Position numbers and translations under genes: made by a program
Shown here: piece by piece, positions 42,901 to 57,600 of the stretch
How the letters are laid out: each line of letters starts with the position of its first letter
How positions within the stretch are numbered: position 1 is the stretch's first letter
Source: Bathymodiolus brooksi
Lineage: Eukaryota; Mollusca; Bivalvia; Mytilida; Modiolidae
Length of the DNA: 64,000 bases
Assembly: GCA_963680875.1 (NCBI GenBank)
Contig: OY804583.1
Span: 36,197,331 to 36,261,330, forward strand
Direction of reading: 5' to 3'
The notes under the pieces: model-generated
What the model saw: the letters and a program-made list of their open reading frames with translations, nothing else
Database searches by the model: none
Told to the model about the DNA's origin: nothing

Positions 42901-45900
42901 TCTAGTACATCAGTATATTTCTGTTATGTAACTAGTTCATCAGTATATTTCTGCTATGTATCTAGTACATCAGTATATTTCTGTTATGTATCTAGTACAT
43001 CAGTATATTTCTGTTATGTATCTAGTACATCAGTATATTTCTGTTATTTATCTAGTACATCGATATATTTCTGTTATGTATCTAGTACATCGGCATATTT
43101 CTGTTATGTATCTAGTACATTGGTATATTTCTGTTATGTATCAAATACATCAGTATATTTCTGTTATGTATCTAGTACATCAGTATATTTCTGCTATGTA
43201 TCTAGTACATCAGTATATTTCTGCTATGCATCTAGTACATGAGTATATTTCTGATATGTATCTATTACATCAGTATATTTCTGCTATGTATCTAGTACAT
43301 CGGTATATGTATGTTATGTATCTAGTACATTGGAGTATATCTGTGGTGTATCTAGTACATCAGTATATTTCTCCAATGTATCTAGTACATAGGTATATTT
43401 CTGTTATGTATCTAGTACATCAGTATATTTCTGTTATGTAACTAGTTCATCGGTATATTTCTGCTATGTATCTAGTACATCAGTATATTTCTGTTATGTA
43501 TCTAGTACATCAGTATATTTCTGTTATGTATCTAGTACATCAGTATATTTCTGTTATTTATCTAGTACATCGGTATATTTCTGTTATGTATCTAGTACAT
43601 CGGCATATTTCTGTTATGTATCTAGTACATTGGTATATTTCTGTTATGTATCAAATACATCAGTATATTTCTGTTATGTATCTAGTACATCAGTATATTT
43701 CTGCTATGTATCTAGTACATCAGTATATTTCTACTATGCATCTAGTACATCAGTATATTTCTGATATGTATCTATTACATCAGTATATTTCTGCTATGTA
43801 TCTAGTACATCAGTATATTTCTGTTATTTATCTAGTGCATCAGTATATTTCTGTTATGTATCTAGTACATCAGTATATTCCTGTTATGTATCTAGTACAT
43901 CGGTATATTTCTGTTATGTATCGAGTACATTGGTATATTTCTGTTATGTATCTAGTACATTGGTATATTTCTGCTATGTATCTAGTATATTGGTATATTT
44001 CTGTTATGTATCTAGTACATCAGTATATTTCTGCTATGTATCTACTACATCAGTATATTTCTGATATGTATCTAGTACATCAGTATATTTCTGCTATGTA
44101 TCTAGTAAATCAGTATATTTCTGTTATATATCTAGTACATCAGTATATTTCTGTTATGTATCTAGTACATCAGTATATTTCTGTTATGTATCTAGTACAT
44201 CGGTATATTTCTGTTTTGTATCAAGTACATCAGTATATTTCTGTTATTTATCTGGTACATCAGTATATTTCTGCTCTGTATCTAGTACATCGGTATATTT
44301 CTGTTATTTATCTAGTACATCAGTTTATTTCTGTTATGTATTGAGTACATCAGTATATTTCTGTTATGTATCTAGTACATTAGTATATTTCTGTTATTTA
44401 TCTAGTACATCAGTATATTTCTGTTATATATCGAGTACATCAATATATTTCTGTTATGTATCTAGTACATTGCTATATTTCTGCTATGTATCTACTACAT
44501 CAGTATATTTCTGATATGTATCTAGTACATCAGTATATTTCTGCTATGTATCTAGTAAATCAGTATATTTCTGTTATATATCTAGTACATCAGTATATTT
44601 CTGTTATGTATCTAGTACATCGGTGTATTTCTGATATGTATCTAGTACATCGGTATATTTCTGTTATGTATCTAGTACATCAGTATATTTCTGTTATGTA
44701 TCTAGTTCATCGGTTTATTTCTGCTATGTATCTAGTACATCAGTATATTTCTGTTATGTATCTAGTACATCAATATATTTCTGCTATGTATCTAGTAAAT
44801 CAGTATATTTTGTTATATATCTAGTACATCAGTATATTTCTGTTATGTATCTAGTACATCAGTATATTTCTGTTATGTATCTAGCACATCAATATATTTC
44901 TGCTATGTATCTAGTAAATGAGTATATTTTTGTTATATATCTAGTACATCAGTATATTTCTGTTAGGTATCTAGTACATCAATATATTTCTGTTAGGTAT
45001 CTAGTACATTGGTATATTCTGTTATGTATCTAGTACATCGGTATATTTCTGCTATGTATCTAGTACATCGGTATATTTCTGTTATTTATCTAGTACATCA
45101 GTATATTTCTGTTATGTATCTAGTACATCAATATATTTCTGCTATGTATCTAGTAAATCAGTATATTTTTGTTATATATCTAGTACATCAGTATATTTCT
45201 GTTATGTATCTAGTACATCAGTATATTTCTGTTATGTATCTAGTACATCAGTATATTTCTGCTATGTATCTAGTACATCAATATATTTCTGCTATGTATC
45301 TAGTAAATCAGTATATTTTTGTTATATATCTAGTACATCGGTATATTTCTGTTAGGTATCTAGTACATCAGTATATTTCTGTTTTGTATCTAGTACATCG
45401 GTATATTTCTGTTATGTATCTAGTACATTGGTATATTTCTGTTATGCATCTAGTACATCATTATATTTCTGCTATGTATCTAGTGCATCGGTTTATTTCT
45501 GTTATGTATCTAGTACATCAGTATATTTCTGTTATGTATCTAGTTCATCGGTATATTTCTGCTATGTATCTAGTACATTGGTATATTTCTGTTATGTATC
45601 TAGTACATCGGTATATTTCTGTTATGTATCTAGTACATCAGTATATTTCTGTTATGTATCTAGTACACGGATATATTTCTGTTAGGTATCTAGTACATCA
45701 GTATATTTCTGCTATGTATCTAGTACATCAGTATATTTCTGTTATGTATCTAGTACATCGGTATATTTCTGTTATGTATCTAGTACATCGTATATTTCTG
45801 TTATTTATTTAGTTCATTGGTATATTTCTGTTATGTATCTAGTACATCGTATATTTCTATTATGTATTAGTACATTGGTATATTTCTGTTATGTATCTAG

Positions 45901-48900
45901 TACATCGATATATCTCTGTTATGTATCTAGTACATCGGTATATTTCTTTTATCTATCTAGTACATCAGTATATTTCTGCTATGTATCTAGTACATCAGTA
46001 TATTTCTGCTATGTATCTAGTACATTGGTATATTTCTATTAGGTATCTAGTACATTGGTATATTCTGTAATGTATCTAGTACATCGGTATATTTCTGTTA
46101 TGTATCTAGTACATCAGTATATTTCTGCTATGTATCTAATACATCAGTATATTTCTGCTATGTATCTAGTACATCGGTATATTTCTGCTATGTATCTAGT
46201 ACATCGGTATATTTCTGTTATTTATCTAGTACATCAGTATATTTCTGTTATGTATCTAGTACATCAATATATTTCTGCTATGTATCTAGTAAATCAGTAT
46301 ATTTTTGTTATATATCTAGTACATCAGTATATTTCTGTTATGTATCTAGTACATCAGTATATTTCTGTTATGTATCTAGTACATCAGTATATTTCTGCTA
46401 TGTATCTAGTACATGAATATATTTCTGCTATGCATCTAGTAAATCAGTATATTTTTGTTATATATCTAGTACATCGGTATATTTCTGTTAGGTATCTAGT
46501 ACATCAGTATATTTCTGTTTTGTATCTAGTACATCGGTATATTTCTGTTATGTATCTAGTACATTGGTATATTTCTGTTATGCATCTAGTACATCATTAT
46601 ATTTCTGCTATGTATCTAGTGCATCGGTTTATTTCTGTTATGTATCTAGTACATCAGTATATTTCTGTTATGTATCTAGTTCATCGGTATATTTCTGCTA
46701 TGTATCTAGTACATTGGTATATTTCTGTTATGTATCTAGTACATCGGTATATTTCTGTTATGTATCTAGTATATCAGTATATTTCTGTTATGTATCTAGT
46801 ACACGGATATATTTCTGTTAGGTATCTAGTACATCAGTATATTTCTGCTATGTATCTAGTACATCAGTATATTTCTGTTATGTATCTAGTACATCGGTAT
46901 ATTTCTGTTATGTATCTAGTACATCGGTATATTTCTGTTATTTATTTAGTACATTGGTATATTTCTGTTATGTATCTAGTACATCGTATATTTCTATTAT
47001 GTATTAGTACATTGGTATATTTCTGTTATGTATCTAGTACATCGATATATCTCTGTTATGTATCTAGTACATCGGTATATTTCTTTTATCTATCTAGTAC
47101 ATCAGTATATTTCTGTTATGTATCTAGTACATCAGTATATTTCTGCTATGTATCTAGTACATTGGTATATTTCTATTAGGTATCTAGTACATTGGTATAT
47201 TCTGTAATGTATCTAGTACATCAGTATATTTCTGTTATGTATCTAGTACATCAGTATATTTCTGCTATGTATCTAATACATCAGTATATTTCTGCTATGT
47301 ATCTAGTACATCGGTATATTTCTGTTATGTATCTAATACATCAGTATATTTCTATTATGTATCTAGTACATCGGTATATTTCTGTAATGTATCTAGTACA
47401 TCGGTATATTTCTGTTATTTATCTAGTACATTGGTTTATTTCAGCTATGTATCTAGTACATCGGTCAATTTCTGTTATGTATCAAGTACATCAGTATATT
47501 TCTGCTATGTATCTAGTACATCGGTATATTTCTGTTATGTATCTAGTACATCAGTATATTTCAATTATGTATCTAGTACATCGGTATATTTCTGTTTTGT
47601 ATCTAGTACATCGGTATATTTCTGTTATTTATCTAGTACATTGGAATATTTCTGTTATGTATCTAGTACATCGGTATATTTCTTTTATCTATCTAGTACA
47701 TCAGTATATTTCTGCTATGTATCTAGTACATCAGTATATTTCTGTTATGTATCTAGTACATCAGTATATTTCTGCTATGCATCTAGTACATTGGTATATT
47801 TCTATTATGTATCTAATACATCGGTATATTTCTGTTATTTATCTAGTACGTCAGCATATTTCTGTTATGTATCTAGTACACCGAAGTATTTCTGTTATGT
47901 ATCTATTACATCAGTATATTTCTGTAATGTATCTAGTACATCAGTATATTTCTGCTATATATCTAGTACATCAGTATATTTCTGCTAGGTGTCTAGTACA
48001 TCGGTATATTCTGTTATGTATCTAGTACATCGGTATATTTCTGCTATGTATCTAGTACATCAGTATATTTCTGTTATGCATTGAGTACATCAGTATATTT
48101 CTGTTATGTATCTAGTACATCAGTATATTTCTGTTATTTATCTAGTACATCAGTATATTTCTGTTATATATCGAATACATCAATATATTTCTGTTATGTA
48201 TCTAGTACATTGCTATATTTCTGTTATGTATCTAGTACATTGCTATATTTCTGCTATGTATCTAGTACTTCAGTATATTTCTGCTATGTATCTAGTAAAT
48301 CAGTATATTTTTGCTATATATCTAGTACATCAGTATATTTCTGCTATGTATCTAGTACATCAGTATATTTCTGTTATTTATCTAGTACATCAGTATATTT
48401 CTGTCATGTATCTAGTACTTCGGTATATTTCTGTTATTTATCTAGTACATCAGTATATTTCTGCTATGTATCTAGTACACGGGTATATTTCTGCTAAGTA
48501 TCTAGTACATCAGTATATTTCTGTTATGTATCTAGTACATTGGTATATTTCTGTTATTTATCTAGTACATCAGTATATTTCTGCTATGTATCTAGTACAC
48601 GGGTATATTTCTGTTATTTATCTAGTACATCAGTATATTTTTGCTATGTATCTAGTACATCAGTATATTTTTGTTATATATCTAGTACATCAGTATATTT
48701 CTGCTATGTATCTAGTACATCAGTATATTTCTGTTATGTATCTAGTACATCGGTATATTTCTGCTATGTATCTAGTACATCAGTATATTTCTGTCATGTA
48801 TCTAGTACTTCGGTATATTTCTGTTATATATCTAGTACATCGGTATATTTCTGCTATGTATCTAGTACATCGGTATATTTCTGCTATGTATCTAGTACAT

Positions 48901-51480
48901 CGGTATATTTATGTTATGTATCTAGTACATTGGAGTATATCTGTTATGTATCTAGTACATAAGTATATTTCTGCTATGTATCTAGTACATCGGTATATTT
49001 CTGTTATGTATCTAGTACATCAGTATATTTCTGTTATGTATCTAGTTCATCGGTATATTTCTGCTATGTATCTAGTACATCATTATATTTCTGTTATGTA
49101 TCTAGTACATCATTATATTTCTGCTATGTATCTAGTGCATCGGTTTTTTCTGTTATGTATCTAGTACATCAGTATATTTCTGTTATGTATCTAGTTCATC
49201 GGTATATTTCTGCTATGTATCTAGTACATTGTTATATTTCTGCTATGTATCTAGTTCATTGGTATATTTCTGCTATGTATCTAGTACATTGGTATATTTC
49301 TGTTATTTATCTAGTACATCAGTATATTTCTGCTATGTATCTAGTACATCAGTATATTTCTGTTATGCATTGAGTACATCAGTATATTTCTGTTATGTAT
49401 CTAGTACATCAGTATATTTCTGTTATTTATCTAGTACATCAGTATATTTCTGTTATATATCGAATACATCAATATATTTCTGTTATGTATCTAGTACATT
49501 CCTATATTTCTGTTATGTATCTAGTACATTGCTATATTTCTGCTATGTATCTAGTACTTCAGTATATTTCTGCTATGTATCTAGTAAATCAGTATATTTT
49601 TGCTATATATCTAGTACATCAGTATATTTCTGCTATGTATCTAGTACATCAGTATATTTCTGTTATTTATCTAGTACATCAGTATATTTCTGTCATGTAT
49701 CTAGTACTTCGGTATATTTCTGTTATTTATCTAGTACATCGGTATATTTCTGCTATGTATCTAGTACACGGGTATATTTCTGCTAAGTATCTAGTACATC
49801 AGTATATTTCTGTTATGTATCTAGTACATTGGTATATTTCTGTTATTTATCTAGTACATCAGTATATTTCTGCTATGTATCTAGTACACGGGTATATTTC
49901 TGCTATGTATCTAGTACACGGGTATATTTCTGTTATTTATCTAGTACATCAGTATATTTTTGCAATGTATCTAGTACATCAGTATATTTCTGCTATGTAT
50001 CTAGTAAATCAGTATATTTTTGTTATATATCTAGTACATCAGTATATTTCTGCTATGTATCTAGTACATCAGTATATTTCTGTTATGTATCTAGTACATC
50101 GGTATATTTCTGCTATGTATCTAGTACATCAGTATATTTCTGTCATGTATCTAGTACTTCGGTATATTTCTGTTATTTATCTAGTACATCGGTATATTTC
50201 TGCTATGTATCTAGTACATCGGTATATTTCTGCTATGTATCTAGTACATCAGTATATTTCTGTTATGTATCTAGTACATCGGTATATTTATGTTAAGTAT
50301 CTAGCACATTGGAGTATATCTGTTATGTATCTAGTACATCAGTATATTTCTGCTATGTATCTAGTACATCAGTATATTTCTGTTATGTATCTAGTACATC
50401 AGTATATTTCTGTTATGTATCTAGTTCATCGGTATATTTCTGCTATGTATCTAGTACATCATTATATTTCTGTTATGTATCTAGTACACCATTATATTTC
50501 TGCTATGTATCTAGTGCATCGGTTTTTTCTGTTATGTATCTAGTACATCAGTATATTTCTGTTATGTATCTAGTTCATCGGTATATTTCTGCTATGTATC
50601 TAGTACATTGGTATATTTCTGCTATGTATCTAGTTCATTGGTATATTTCTGTTATGTATCTAGTACATTGGTATATTTCTGTTATTTATCTAGTACATCA
50701 GTATATTTCTGCTATGTCTCTAGTACACGGGTATATTTCTGTTAGGTATCTAGTACATCGGTATATTTCTGCTATGTATCTAGTACATCAGTATATTTCT
50801 GTTATGTATCTAGTACATCGGTATATTTCTGCTATGTATCTAGTACATCGGTATATTTTTGTTATTTATTTAGTACATAGGTATATTTCTGTTATGTATC
50901 TAGTACATCGGTATATTTCTATTATGTATTAGTACATTGGTATATTTCTGTTATGTATCTAGTACATCGATATATCTCTGTTATGTAACTAGTACATCGG
51001 TATATTTCTTTTATCTATCTAGTACATCAGTATATTTCTGTTATGTATCTAGTACATCAGTATATTTCTGCTATGTACCTAGTACATTGGTAAATTTCTG
51101 TTAGGTTTCTAGTACATTGGTATATTCTGTTATGTATCTAGTACATCGGTATATTTCTGTTATGTATCTAGTACATCGGTAAATTTCTGTTATTTATCTA
51201 GTACATCAGTATATTTCTGCTATGTATCTAATACATCAGTATATTTCTGTTATGTATCTAATACATCAGTATATTTCTATTATGTATCTAGTACATCGGT
51301 ATATTTCTGTTATGTATCTAGTACATCGGTATATTTCTGTTATTTATCTAGTACATAGGTTTATTTCAGCTATGTATCTAGTACATCGGTAAATTTCTGT
51401 TATGTATCTAGTACATTGGTATATTTCTGTTATGTATCTAATACATCAGTATATTTCAGCTATGTATCTAATACATCAGT
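39841..51480 (+). repeat. 11.8-kb super-repeat of the satellite, copy 1
   Basis: The sequence from 39841 reappears from 51641 at a fixed offset of 11,800 bases. After about 54.5 kb the offset becomes 11,890 because the second copy has three extra monomers (about 54520-54610). Tag monomers agree in order: for example the 29-base units at 40767 and 52567, the 27-base 'tattagtacattgg' at 41822 and 53622, and 'gtacttcag' at 48267 and 60157. Within it, a block of about 4.04 kb is itself tandemly doubled (38.6-42.6 and 42.6-46.6 kb) and a 1,289-bp block is doubled (48106 and 49395). Confidence 0.88.
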
Positions 51481-51640
51481 ATATTTCTGTCATGTATCTA
51501 GTACTTCGGTATATTTCTGTTATTTATCTAGTACATCAGTATATTTCTGCTATGTATCTAGTACACGGGTATATTTCTGCTAAGTATCTAGTACATCAGT
51601 ATATTTCTGTTATGTATCTAGTACTTCGGTATATTTCTGT

Positions 51641-54600
51641 TATGTATCTAGTACATCGGTATATTTCTGTTATGTATCGAGTACATTGGTATATTTCTGT
51701 TATGTATCTAGTACATTGGTATATTTCTGCTATGTATCTAGTATATTGGTATATTTCTGTTATGTATCTAGTACATGAGTATATTTCTGCTATGTATCTA
51801 CTACATCAGTATATTTCTGATATGTATCTAGTACATCAGTATATTTCTGCTATGTATCTAGTAAATCAGTATATTTCTGTTATATATCTAGTACATCAGT
51901 ATATTTCTGTTATGTATCTAGTACATCAGTATATTTCTGTTATGTATCTAGTACATCGGTATATTTCTGTTTTGTATCAAGTACATCAGTATATTTCTGT
52001 TATTTATCTGGTACATCAGTATATTTCTGCTCTGTATCTAGTACATCGGTATATTTCTGTTATTTATCTAGTACATCAGTTTATTTCTGTTATGTATTGA
52101 GTACATCAGTATATTTCTGTTATGTATCTAGTACATTAGTATATTTCTGTTATTTATCTAGTACATCAGTATATTTCTGTTATATATCGAGTACATCAAT
52201 ATATTTCTGTTATGTATCTAGTACATTGCTATATTTCTGCTATGTATCTACTACATCAGTATATTTCTGATATGTATCTAGTACATCAGTATATTTCTGC
52301 TATGTATCTAGTAAATCAGTATATTTCTGTTATATATCTAGTACATCAGTATATTTCTGTTATGTATCTAGTACATCAGTGTATTTCTGATATGTATCTA
52401 GTACATCGGTATATTTCTGTTATGTATCTAGTACATCAGTATATTTCTGCTATGTATCTAGTTCATCGGTTTATTTCTGCTATGTATCTAGTACATCAGT
52501 ATATTTCTGTTATGTATCTAGTACATCAATATATTTCTGCTATGTATCTAGTAAATCAGTATATTTTGTTATATATCTAGTACATCAGTATATTTCTGTT
52601 ATGTATCTAGTACATCAGTATATTTCTGTTATGTATCTAGCACATCAATATATTTCTGCTATGTATCTAGTAAATGAGTATATTTTTGTTATATATCTAG
52701 TACATCAGTATATTTCTGTTAGGTATCTAGTACATCAATATATTTCTGTTAGGTATCTAGTACATTGGTATATTCTGTTATGTATCTAGTACATCGGTAT
52801 ATTTCTGCTATGTATCTAGTACATCGGTATATTTCTGTTATTTATCTAGTACATCAGTATATTTCTGTTATGTATCTAGTACATCAATATATTTCTGCTA
52901 TGTATCTAGTAAATCAGTATATTTTTGTTATATATCTAGTACATCAGTATATTTCTGTTATGTATCTAGTACATCAGTATATTTCTGTTATGTATCTAGT
53001 ACATCAGTATATTTCTGCTATGTATCTAGTACATCAATATATTTCTGCTATGTATCTAGTAAATCAGTATATTTTTGTTATATATCTAGTACATCGGTAT
53101 ATTTCTGTTAGGTATCTAGTACATCAGTATATTTCTGTTTTGTATCTAGTACATCGGTATATTTCTGTTATGTATCTAGTACATTGGTATATTTCTGTTA
53201 TGCATCTAGTACATCATTATATTTCTGCTATGTATCTAGTGCATCGGTTTATTTCTGTTATGTATCTAGTACATCAGTATATTTCTGTTATGTATCTAGT
53301 TCATCGGTATATTTCTGCTATGTATCTAGTACATTGGTATATTTCTGTTATGTATCTAGTACATCGGTATATTTCTGTTATGTATCTAGTACATCAGTAT
53401 ATTTCTGTTATGTATCTAGTACACGGATATATTTCTGTTAGGTATCTAGTACATCAGTATATTTCTGCTATGTATCTAGTACATCAGTATATTTCTGTTA
53501 TGTATCTAGTACATCGGTATATTTCTGTTATGTATCTAGTACATCGTATATTTCTGTTATTTATTTAGTTCATTGGTATATTTCTGTTATGTATCTAGTA
53601 CATCGTATATTTCTATTATGTATTAGTACATTGGTATATTTCTGTTATGTATCTAGTACATCGATATATCTCTGTTATGTATCTAGTACATCGGTATATT
53701 TCTTTTATCTATCTAGTACATCAGTATATTTCTGTTATGTATCTAGTACATCAGTATATTTCTGCTATGTATCTAGTACATTGGTATATTTCTATTAGGT
53801 ATCTAGTACATTGGTATATTCTGTAATGTATCTAGTACATCGGTATATTTCTGTTATGTATCTAGTACATCAGTATATTTCTGCTATGTATCTAATACAT
53901 CAGTATATTTCTGCTATGTATCTAGTACATCGGTATATTTCTGCTATGTATCTAGTACATCGGTATATTTCTGTTATTTATCTAGTACATCAGTATATTT
54001 CTGTTATGTATCTAGTACATCAATATATTTCTGCTATGTATCTAGTAAATCAGTATATTTTTGTTATATATCTAGTACATCAGTATATTTCTGTTATGTA
54101 TCTGGTACATCAGTATATTTCTGTTATGTATCTAGTACATCAGTATATTTCTGCTATGTATCTAGTACATCAATATATTTCTGCTATGCATCTAGTAAAT
54201 CAGTATATTTTTGTTATATATCTAGTACATCGGTATATTTCTGTTAGGTATCTAGTACATCAGTATATTTCTGTTTTGTATCTAGTACATCGGTATATTT
54301 CTGTTATGTATCTAGTACATTGGTATATTTCTGTTATGCATCTAGTACATCATTATATTTCTGTTATGTATCTAGTACATCGGCATATTTCTGTTATGTA
54401 TCTAGTACATTGGTATATTTCTGTTATGTATCAAATACATCAGTATATTTCTGTTATGTATCTAGTACATCAGTATATTTCTGCTATGTATCTAGTACAT
54501 TGGTATATTTCTGCTATGCATCTAGTACATTGGAGTATATCTGTGGTGTATCTAGTACATCGGCATATTTCTGTTATGTATCTAGTACATTGGTATATTT

Positions 54601-57600
54601 CTGTTATGTATCAAATACATCAGTATATTTCTGATATGTATCTATTACATCAGTATATTTCTGCTATGTATCTAGTACATCGGTATATGCATGTTATGTA
54701 TCTAGTACATTGGAGTATATCTGTGGTGTATCTAGTACATCAGTATATTTCTCCAATGTATCTAGTACATAGGTATATTTCTGTTATGTATCTAGTACAT
54801 CAGTATATTTCTGTTATGTAACTAGTTCATCAGTATATTTCTGCTATGTATCTAGTACATCAGTATATTTCTGTTATGTATCTAGTACATCAGTATATTT
54901 CTGTTATGTATCTAGTACATCAGTATATTTCTGTTATTTATCTAGTACATCGATATATTTCTGTTATGTATCTAGTACATCGGCATATTTCTGTTATGTA
55001 TCTAGTACATTGGTATATTTCTGTTATGTATCAAATACATCAGTATATTTCTGTTATGTATCTAGTACATCAGTATATTTCTGCTATGTATCTAGTACAT
55101 CAGTATATTTCTGCTATGCATCTAGTACATGAGTATATTTCTGATATGTATCTATTACATCAGTATATTTCTGCTATGTATCTAGTACATCGGTATATGT
55201 ATGTTATGTATCTAGTACATTGGAGTATATCTGTGGTGTATCTAGTACATCAGTATATTTCTCCAATGTATCTAGTACATAGGTATATTTCTGTTATGTA
55301 TCTAGTACATCAGTATATTTCTGTTATGTAACTAGTTCATCGGTATATTTCTGCTATGTATCTAGTACATCAGTATATTTCTGTTATGTATCTAGTACAT
55401 CAGTATATTTCTGTTATGTATCTAGTACATCAGTATATTTCTGTTATTTATCTAGTACATCGGTATATTTCTGTTATGTATCTAGTACATCGGCATATTT
55501 CTGTTATGTATCTAGTACATTGGTATATTTCTGTTATGTATCAAATACATCAGTATATTTCTGTTATGTATCTAGTACATCAGTATATTTCTGCTATGTA
55601 TCTAGTACATCAGTATATTTCTACTATGCATCTAGTACATCAGTATATTTCTGATATGTATCTATTACATCAGTATATTTCTGCTATGTATCTAGTACAT
55701 CAGTATATTTCTGTTATTTATCTAGTGCATCAGTATATTTCTGTTATGTATCTAGTACATCAGTATATTCCTGTTATGTATCTAGTACATCGGTATATTT
55801 CTGTTATGTATCGAGTACATTGGTATATTTCTGTTATGTATCTAGTACATTGGTATATTTCTGCTATGTATCTAGTATATTGGTATATTTCTGTTATGTA
55901 TCTAGTACATCAGTATATTTCTGCTATGTATCTACTACATCAGTATATTTCTGATATGTATCTAGTACATCAGTATATTTCTGCTATGTATCTAGTAAAT
56001 CAGTATATTTCTGTTATATATCTAGTACATCAGTATATTTCTGTTATGTATCTAGTACATCAGTATATTTCTGTTATGTATCTAGTACATCGGTATATTT
56101 CTGTTTTGTATCAAGTACATCAGTATATTTCTGTTATTTATCTGGTACATCAGTATATTTCTGCTCTGTATCTAGTACATCGGTATATTTCTGTTATTTA
56201 TCTAGTACATCAGTTTATTTCTGTTATGTATTGAGTACATCAGTATATTTCTGTTATGTATCTAGTACCTTAGTATATTTCTGTTATTTATCTAGTACAT
56301 CAGTATATTTCTGTTATATATCGAGTACATCAATATATTTCTGTTATGTATCTAGTACATTGCTATATTTCTGCTATGTATCTACTACATCAGTATATTT
56401 CTGATATGTATCTAGTACATCAGTATATTTCTGCTATGTATCTAGTAAATCAGTATATTTCTGTTATATATCTAGTACATCAGTATATTTCTGTTATGTA
56501 TCTAGTACATCAGTGTATTTCTGATATGTATCTAGTACATCGGTATATTTCTGTTATGTATCTAGTACATCAGTATATTTCTGTTATGTATCTAGTTCAT
56601 CGGTTTATTTCTGCTATGTATCTAGTACATCAGTATATTTCTGTTATGTATCTAGTACATCAATATATTTCTGCTATGTATCTAGTAAATCAGTATATTT
56701 TGTTATATATCTAGTACATCAGTATATTTCTGTTATGTATCTAGTACATCAGTATATTTCTGTTATGTATCTAGCACATCAATATATTTCTGCTATGTAT
56801 CTAGTAAATGAGTATATTTTTGTTATATATCTAGTACATCAGTATATTTCTGTTAGGTATCTAGTACATCAATATATTTCTGTTAGGTATCTAGTACATT
56901 GGTATATTCTGTTATGTATCTAGTACATCGGTATATTTCTGCTATGTATCTAGTACATCGGTATATTTCTGTTATTTATCTAGTACATCAGTATATTTCT
57001 GTTATGTATCTAGTACATCAATATATTTCTGCTATGTATCTAGTAAATCAGTATATTTTTGTTATATATCTAGTACATCAGTATATTTCTGTTATGTATC
57101 TAGTACATCAGTATATTTCTGTTATGTATCTAGTACATCAGTATATTTCTGCTATGTATCTAGTACATCAATATATTTCTGCTATGTATCTAGTAAATCA
57201 GTATATTTTTGTTATATATCTAGTACATCGGTATATTTCTGTTAGGTATCTAGTACATCAGTATATTTCTGTTTTGTATCTAGTACATCGGTATATTTCT
57301 GTTATGTATCTAGTACATTGGTATATTTCTGTTATGCATCTAGTACATCATTATATTTCTGCTATGTATCTAGTGCATCGGTTTATTTCTGTTATGTATC
57401 TAGTACATCAGTATATTTCTGTTATGTATCTAGTTCATCGGTATATTTCTGCTATGTATCTAGTACATTGGTATATTTCTGTTATGTATCTAGTACATCG
57501 GTATATTTCTGTTATGTATCTAGTACATCAGTATATTTCTGTTATGTATCTAGTACACGGATATATTTCTGTTAGGTATCTAGTACATCAGTATATTTCT

